Shown here piece after piece: positions 38,599-42,424 of a stretch of 42,424 nucleotides of DNA. A program made the position numbers and the translations under genes. The notes under the pieces were generated by a model, which saw nothing but the letters and a program-made list of their open reading frames with translations, did not search any database and was not told the DNA's origin. Every line of letters starts with the position of its first letter. Position 1 is the stretch's first letter. The stretch is from a virus: positions 1 to 42,424 of IMG/VR virus record IMGVR_UViG_3300046477_000087; one strand, written 5' to 3'.

Positions 38599-38645
38599 AT
38601 ATGTTCGCTATTAAACATTAACCCCAGATATGTTCGCTACAAAAC
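38599..38645 (+). repeat. Direct repeat ATATGTTCGCTA, two copies 29 bp apart
   Basis: ATATGTTCGCTA occurs at 38599-38610 and 38628-38639. The first is followed by TTAAAC and the second by CAAAAC, so the similarity extends to ATATGTTCGCTA-nnAAAC. The repeats lie in the AT-rich intergenic stretch upstream of the recombination operon and do not resemble the CCAAAA palindromes. A second regulator's binding site is likely. Confidence 0.65.
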
Positions 38646-38663
38646 ACAAATTGTACATGTCAT

Positions 38664-38715
38664 CCAAAATATTTTGGTGAAGGGGCTTGCATCCCCAAAA
38701 TTCTTGGTGTACGGT
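38664..38715 (+). promoter_or_regulatory. Early right promoter with two operator-like palindromes
   Basis: CCAAAATATTTTGG (38664-38677) is a perfect 14-bp palindrome, and CCAAAATTCTTGG (38695-38707) is a close relative. A promoter can be read as TTGCAT (38687-38692), 17 bp, TACGGT (38710-38715), with the second palindrome in its spacer and the first just upstream. The same palindrome family stands in front of the Cro-like gene, so one repressor probably controls both early operons. Confidence 0.65.
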
Positions 38716-38746
38716 GGTCTCCATCGAAACGAGGGGAGACGCCGCC

Positions 38747-39127
38747 ATGACCCGCTCAGAACGCATCGCGCCCGACACCGCCCGGCGACCGGCCACCACC
38801 GTCACCATCGAGCCGGTGATCCTCGCCCGGCATCGGTTCATTCTCGCCGTCAACGACCCGCAGAACCGGCCGACGCCATTCGGGGCCGATCCTAGCCCCG
38901 ACGCCATGGAGTTCCGCGCCTGCCAAGTCGAGGCCATCGGCATCGCCATGCGGGACTACCTGCTAGCGCTGGCCGAGGACTGCGCCGCGCACATGAGCCT
39001 GCCCGCCGATCCCCGCTCCACCATCATCGCCCACATGGACGACATGATGGGCGATTTCAGGGGCGCTCTCAACGTCGCGGTCGAGGACGCGCGGGACGAG
39101 GCTGGAACGCTGCGGAGGATAGGATGA
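38747..39127 (+). CDS. Hypothetical first gene of the recombination operon
   Basis: ATG 38747 follows GAGGGGAG; an in-frame ATG at 38687 lies within the operator region and is rejected. The 126-residue product has ILARHRFILAVNDPQNRPTP, then a helical part (EFRACQVEAIGIAMRDYLLA, PRSTIIAHMDDMMGDFRGAL) and a polar end. It is an unknown family. It overlaps the next small gene (ATGA). Confidence 0.65.
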   Translation: MTRSERIAPDTARRPATTVTIEPVILARHRFILAVNDPQNRPTPFGADPSPDAMEFRACQVEAIGIAMRDYLLALAEDCAAHMSLPADPRSTIIAHMDDMMGDFRGALNVAVEDARDEAGTLRRIG

Positions 39128-39216
39128 GCGAGCACATCATGGTCGCAACCATGATCGCGGGAGTGGCGTTCCTCGCCTTCGCATACATCTCAATCCTGAC
39201 AATGGTGATGCCATGA
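39124..39216 (+). CDS. 30-residue membrane peptide
   Basis: The frame overlaps the previous TGA (ATGA) and encodes MSEHIMVATMIAGVAFLAFA, then YISILTMVMP, a single hydrophobic segment. Its coupling and membrane character argue that it is translated. It could be a small superinfection or membrane-associated peptide. Confidence 0.55.
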   Translation: MSEHIMVATMIAGVAFLAFAYISILTMVMP

Positions 39217-39229
39217 TCTGTGCCTTCAA

Positions 39230-39421
39230 ATGACCTCCCGCCCCAAGCCCCTATACGCGAAGGCCCGCCAACTCCTTGACGAAAAGGTCAAGCAAGCTCG
39301 CGCTCGTGCCTTTTTGCATCCTCCGGTGATTTGGCTGACTCAGACAGACCTGAACGAGCGCATCAGCCGTGAGGTCGCGGCGCAGATGGCGCGGCGCGTA
39401 TTCGTCATGAGGGCGAAATGA
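39230..39421 (+). CDS. Small basic hypothetical protein (63 aa)
   Basis: The product (MTSRPKPLYAKARQLLDEKV, KQARARAFLHPPVIWLTQTD, LNERISREVAAQMARRV) is rich in Arg/Lys and Ala with predicted helices, and could bind nucleic acid. It overlaps the next gene (ATGA). There is no known family. Confidence 0.55.
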   Translation: MTSRPKPLYAKARQLLDEKVKQARARAFLHPPVIWLTQTDLNERISREVAAQMARRVFVMRAK

Positions 39422-39600
39422 CCATCATCGCATTCCCTTCCAAGCGGCCGGCGCCCAGCTTCCGAGAAATCTCCGCAGCCCGCGGCGATGTGGCGCCGGC
39501 CGCTTGGGACATGGGTGTCCTCGTAATCTGGATCGTCGTCGCGTTCGGGCTGGCGGTGTTTTGGACCAGCGTTGTGAAAGTAGCATGGAGGGCAATGTGA
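39418..39600 (+). CDS. Small single-TM protein (60 aa)
   Basis: It starts with ATG overlapping the previous stop. A polar N-terminus (IAFPSKRPAPSFREISAARG) precedes one membrane helix (MGVLVIWIVVAFGLAVFWTS) near the C-terminus. Its stop overlaps the start of the annealing-type protein gene. Its role is unknown. Confidence 0.6.
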   Translation: MTIIAFPSKRPAPSFREISAARGDVAPAAWDMGVLVIWIVVAFGLAVFWTSVVKVAWRAM

Positions 39601-40343
39601 TGAACCAAGTCGTGGCTATCAAGCAAAACAGCAGCGACATTATGGAATCCGTAATCGCAGCCGGGGATTTGTCCAAGTTGCCGTCAGCGGAGCGGGTTCG
39701 GTACTACAATGAGGTTTGTCGATCGATCGGTCTAAATCCGCTCGTGCAGCCGTTCTCCTATATCGTACTTAATGGCAAGTTGACGCTGTACGCCACGCGG
39801 ACATGCGCCGACCAGTTGCGGAAGATCAATGGCGTATCACTGGAAATCGTCTCGCGCCAGCAGGCGGACGGCATCTTGACTGTCCATGTCCGTGCCAAGA
39901 TGCCAGATGGCCGCTGCGACGAAGATTTCGGCTCCGTATCATTCCCCGACACACTTAAAGGCGAGGCGCGGGCCAATGCCGAGTTAAAGGCGGTGACCAA
40001 GGCCAAGCGCCGCGCGACGTTATCAATCTGCGGGCTAGGGTGGCTCGACGAAACCGAGATTGCGGATATCCCGTCGCGGGCCAAGTCCGAACCTCCGAAG
40101 CAAATCGCGGCTGAGCCCTACAACATCGAAACCGGCGAGATTTACGATGAATCGGGTCCGCCATCGGTCGCGCCGGCCCTGACGCCTGAGCAGATCGAAA
40201 CCATCCGCCAACTCATCGTGGAAACCGGATCGAACATCGCCCTGTTCTGCAAATATCTTCGCGTGGATCGGATCGAGAATATCGAGCCGGCTAGGTTTGC
40301 CTTCGCGGTTGATGCGCTTGAAGCCAAAAGGAAAAAATCATGA
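39600..40343 (+). CDS. Putative single-strand annealing recombinase (RecT/Beta-like)
   Basis: ATG 39600 has GGAGG upstream and overlaps the previous stop; an in-frame ATG at 39504 is inside the previous gene. The 247-residue protein has RVRYYNEVCRSIGLNPLVQP, FSYIVLNGKLTLYATRTCAD, QLRKINGVSLEIVS, then ELKAVTKAKRRATLSICGLG and LDETEI. The C...GLNP...Y...KLTLYAT...QLR pattern recalls the Redbeta/RecT fold. The gene immediately after encodes a YqaJ exonuclease, the usual partner. The exact family is not one I can name, so the assignment rests on context and motif likeness. Confidence 0.68.
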   Translation: MNQVVAIKQNSSDIMESVIAAGDLSKLPSAERVRYYNEVCRSIGLNPLVQPFSYIVLNGKLTLYATRTCADQLRKINGVSLEIVSRQQADGILTVHVRAKMPDGRCDEDFGSVSFPDTLKGEARANAELKAVTKAKRRATLSICGLGWLDETEIADIPSRAKSEPPKQIAAEPYNIETGEIYDESGPPSVAPALTPEQIETIRQLIVETGSNIALFCKYLRVDRIENIEPARFAFAVDALEAKRKKS

Positions 40344-40996
40344 GCGGCGAAATCATACAGGGATCGGCCGAATGGAAGTCGCAGCGGCTCGGCCGCGTCA
40401 CCGCCTCTCGCGTGTCCGATGTGGTCGCCAAGACCAAGACGGGTTGGAGTGCATTGCGCGCCAACTACATGGCGCAATTAATTGCCGAGCGCCTGACCGG
40501 AGAAGTGCAGGAATCCTACACGAACGCCGCGATGCAATGGGGAAGCGACACCGAAGGACGCGCCCGCGAGGCTTATCAGTTTCGCATCGACGCCGAAGTG
40601 CAGCCGGCTGGCTTCGTCAACCATCCAACAATCATCATGAGCGGAGCGAGCCCGGACGGCTATGTGGGCGACCTGGGCCTAGTCGAAATTAAGTGCCCGA
40701 ATACGGCCACGCACATTGAAACGCTGATCGATCAGTCTGTCCCGAGCAAATATCTCACGCAGATGCAATGGCAGATGGCGTGTACCGGCAGAAAATGGTG
40801 CGACTTTGTTTCATTCGATCCTCGAATGCCGGAATCTATGCGGTTCATGATGTCCCGCGTCTACCGTGACGACGTTTTGATTGCGACGCTGGAAAACAAC
40901 GTCCGCGACTTCCTGGCCGAACTCGACGCCAAGATCGGAGCGCTCAATAAGGGATTCAAGTTGCGTGAGCCGGCGAACATGATGGCGGGAGGGTGA
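40340..40996 (+). CDS. YqaJ/lambda-type 5'-3' exonuclease
   Basis: The 218-residue protein has the YqaJ pattern: QGSAEWKSQRLGRVTASRVS, then NAAMQWGSDTEGRAREAYQF (Glu), MSGASPDGYVGDLGLVEIKC (Asp and Glu-x-Lys), KYLTQMQWQMACTGRKW (Gln) and RDFLAELDAKIGALN. It degrades one strand of duplex DNA to expose single strands for the annealing protein. The start overlaps the previous gene (ATGA), consistent with an exonuclease-annealing pair. Confidence 0.92.
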   Translation: MSGEIIQGSAEWKSQRLGRVTASRVSDVVAKTKTGWSALRANYMAQLIAERLTGEVQESYTNAAMQWGSDTEGRAREAYQFRIDAEVQPAGFVNHPTIIMSGASPDGYVGDLGLVEIKCPNTATHIETLIDQSVPSKYLTQMQWQMACTGRKWCDFVSFDPRMPESMRFMMSRVYRDDVLIATLENNVRDFLAELDAKIGALNKGFKLREPANMMAGG

Positions 40997-40997
40997 C

Positions 40998-41396
40998 GTG
41001 AGCCGAGCCCTGATAACACTGCATGGCGCCGCCGACCGCGAGCGGGCGCGCGCCTTACTGGCAAAGGCTCCGACCGGGACGCGGATTGAGTTCAAGGCCG
41101 CCAAGCGCACGTTGGATCAAAACTCGCGCATGTGGGCGATGTTGACTGAGGTCGCGCGCCAAGTTGATTGGCACGGCATGAAGCTGCGTCCCGACGACTG
41201 GAAACTCATTTTCATGGACGGACTCAAACGCGAATTGCGTTTGGTGCCGAACATAGAAGGCAACGGATTCGTGAACCTGGGCCGATCATCGTCTGACCTG
41301 ACAAAAGCGGAAATGTCGGACCTGATTGAACTGATATTTCAGTTTGGCTCAAACCACGACGTAAAATTCTGTGACCCGATGGAGCAGGCCGCATGA
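40998..41396 (+). CDS. ninB: NinB-like recombination protein
   Basis: The 132-residue product begins at GTG 40998, one base after the YqaJ stop. It contains RIEFKAAKRTLDQNSRMWAM, LTEVARQVDWHGMKLRPDDW and LIELIFQFGSNHDV, the core of NinB (Orf) proteins. NinB aids phage recombination by binding single-stranded DNA, probably with SSB. Its place between exonuclease and HNH genes is typical. Confidence 0.88.
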   Translation: MSRALITLHGAADRERARALLAKAPTGTRIEFKAAKRTLDQNSRMWAMLTEVARQVDWHGMKLRPDDWKLIFMDGLKRELRLVPNIEGNGFVNLGRSSSDLTKAEMSDLIELIFQFGSNHDVKFCDPMEQAA

Positions 41397-41770
41397 GTCG
41401 TGATTTGCCAGAGTGGATTGCCAAGGATGACAACGAGGCTGTTCCCCGTCGCGTGCGGATTCGCATCTTCATCCTAGCCGATGGCCGCTGCGGGTGCTGT
41501 TCACGGCGCCTCCGACCCGGAGACGCCTGGATATGTGACCACAAAATCGCGCTCATCAACGGCGGCAAGAACCAGGAATCTAACCTGCAAGTCCTCTGCG
41601 ATTGGTGCGACCGTAAGGTAAAGACACCGGCCGATGTCGCTGAGAAGTCCGTAGCCGCCCGCAAGCGCGCGGCTCATATCGGTATCAAGCGCAGATCGCC
41701 CAAGCCGTTGCCGGGAACGAAAGCGAGCGGCATCAGAAAGCGAATGAACGGCGCGGTCGAGCGCTGGTGA
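41393..41770 (+). CDS. HNH endonuclease-like protein
   Basis: The 125-residue protein has IFILADGRCGCCSRRLRPGD, WICDHKIALINGGKNQESNL and QVLCDWCDRKVKTPADV. The Cys33-Cys36 region, Asp49-His50 and Asn60 follow the HNH layout, with zinc-binding Cys69 and Cys72. The usual final H is an Asp (CDRK), so activity is uncertain. It is coupled to ninB by overlap (ATGA). A 52-bp spacer follows. Confidence 0.85.
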   Translation: MSRDLPEWIAKDDNEAVPRRVRIRIFILADGRCGCCSRRLRPGDAWICDHKIALINGGKNQESNLQVLCDWCDRKVKTPADVAEKSVAARKRAAHIGIKRRSPKPLPGTKASGIRKRMNGAVERW

Positions 41771-41822
41771 AAGAGCTGGACTTCCGGCGCCTCGCGGATT
41801 TTCAGGGGCAGGAGAAACGAAG

Positions 41823-42131
41823 ATGATCAACCATCCCAATCGAAAGAAGCCGACCGGCGAACGCGCCGTCTTGGTTACCACGGCGCATAAGGGCGTCTTT
41901 TTCGGATATGCCACTAATACGGACGGCGCGACGATCAGCCTCCGCGCGGCTAGGAACTGCATTTATTGGTCGAGCGATGTGAAGGGGTTCATCGGTCTTG
42001 CCGCGACCGGCCCCAGCAATAATTGCAAAATAGGCCCATCGGCTAATATCACGCTTCGCGATATCACTTGCGTTGCAGAGTGCGACCCGAAAGCCGTCCA
42101 GGCGTGGGAATCTGCGCCCTGGGCTCGATGA
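41823..42131 (+). CDS. DUF6948-like small conserved protein, copy at right end
   Basis: The 102-residue product has RAVLVTTAHKGVFFGYATNT, ARNCIYWSSDVKGFIGLAAT and a C-terminus KIGPSANITLRDITCV, AVQAWESAPWAR that pairs with the fragment at 3-107. VFFG...CIYWSSDV-G..GLAATGP is the pattern I recall for DUF6948, a phage family of unknown function. The stop overlaps the start of the Gly-rich protein gene (ATGA), so the two should be made in a fixed ratio. Confidence 0.82.
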   Translation: MINHPNRKKPTGERAVLVTTAHKGVFFGYATNTDGATISLRAARNCIYWSSDVKGFIGLAATGPSNNCKIGPSANITLRDITCVAECDPKAVQAWESAPWAR

Positions 42132-42424
42132 CAATGGAAACAATAACTCTCCTGCAAGGCGAGCAGCCGAGTTGGATTAGCGGCTACGGCGACGGCTCCG
42201 GCTACGGCTCCCGCTACGGCTACGGCGACGGCTCCGGCGACGGCTACGGTTACGGCTCCGGCGACGGCTACGGCTACGGCTACGGCTACGGCGACGGCGA
42301 CGGCTACGGCTACGGCGACGGCGACGGCTCCGGCTACGGCTACGGCGACGGCGACGGCGACGGCTCCGGCTACGGCGACGGCTCCGGCTACGGCTCCGGC
42401 TCCGGCTCCGGCTACGGCTCCGGC
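42128..42424 (+). CDS. Second Gly-Tyr/Ser/Asp tract protein, cut by window end
   Basis: ATG 42128 overlaps the previous TGA (ATGA). The head (MTMETITLLQGEQPSWI) differs from copy 1 (MVKVIRGILPD). The tract then runs to the window edge, in frame at the final GGC (99 codons visible). A C-terminal domain like that of copy 1 would be expected beyond the window but is not seen here. One Arg (CGC) replaces glycine early in the tract, and one glycine is GGT instead of GGC. Confidence 0.85.
   Translation, partial: MTMETITLLQGEQPSWISGYGDGSGYGSRYGYGDGSGDGYGYGSGDGYGYGYGYGDGDGYGYGDGDGSGYGYGDGDGDGSGYGDGSGYGSGSGSGYGSG
42179..42424 (+). repeat. In-frame GGC-NNC hexanucleotide repeat tract, copy 2
   Basis: At least 246 bp of alternating glycine and TAC, TCC or GAC codons follow an AGC at 42179 and run into the window end. 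The tract is richer in GAC (Asp) than copy 1. The break of the sequence in such a tract is what an assembler would produce at a repeat it cannot span. Confidence 0.93.

Noticed and set aside
42128-42424. Variable region of a diversity-generating retroelement
   Set aside because: No reverse transcriptase gene or template repeat is visible, and the variation between codons is not limited to adenines.

Overview
The window reads as the nearly complete genome of a temperate, podovirus-like phage of an alphaproteobacterium. It carries a tyrosine integrase, an internal attachment site built from the 3' half of a tRNA-Thr(GGT) gene, a divergent repressor/Cro-type switch, replication and recombination modules, and a full head-to-lysis operon. 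The SU10-type capsid and portal proteins, the P22-like adaptor and stabilisation proteins, and the series of large ejection-type proteins with no tape-measure protein suggest a short-tailed virion. The host class is inferred from GC-rich DNA, a GTA-type 3TM holin, the tRNA sequence type and the style of the small genes. I cannot name the genus.

Layout. (1) 1-2352, + strand: the tail of a small gene, a protein with a long Gly-Tyr/Ser/Asp tract, an AlpA/excisionase-type protein overlapping the integrase, a GIY-YIG-like protein, then attP. (2) 2353-3701, + strand: five small accessory genes. (3) 38.0 kb down to 3.7 kb, - strand: one very long run of genes transcribed leftward. It starts with a Cro-like protein and passes through a DUF1064 nuclease, a stand-alone DnaA domain IV protein, a DNA methyltransferase and an O/DnaD-like replication protein with iteron-like repeats. 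After a terminator come a DUF5681 protein, large terminase, an ADP-ribosyltransferase-like protein, portal (split in two frames), fibre and tailspike proteins, scaffold, major capsid protein, modification enzymes, adaptor, tail hub, tailspike, ejection proteins, muralytic protein, tail collar fibre, the lysis cassette, a metallophosphoesterase and endonuclease VII. (4) 38.0-42.4 kb, + strand: a repressor-like gene, then an early recombination operon (annealing-type protein, YqaJ exonuclease, NinB, HNH), a small conserved protein and a second Gly-rich tract protein that is cut by the window edge.

Control looks lambda-like in plan. Three CCAAAA...TTTTGG-type palindromes lie between the divergent repressor and Cro-like genes, and two more lie in front of the recombination operon, so one repressor could silence both arms. 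attP lies between phage genes on both sides, which indicates an unintegrated (circular or packaged) genome rather than a prophage.

The most unusual feature is at the two window ends. Each carries the same two-gene cassette: a small DUF6948-like protein translationally coupled to a protein with an 82-88-residue tract of alternating glycine and Tyr/Ser/Asp, encoded almost only by GGC plus TAC, TCC or GAC. The two copies are diverged, so they are paralogous cassettes and not terminal redundancy. The window probably breaks in this repeat because assembly could not cross it.
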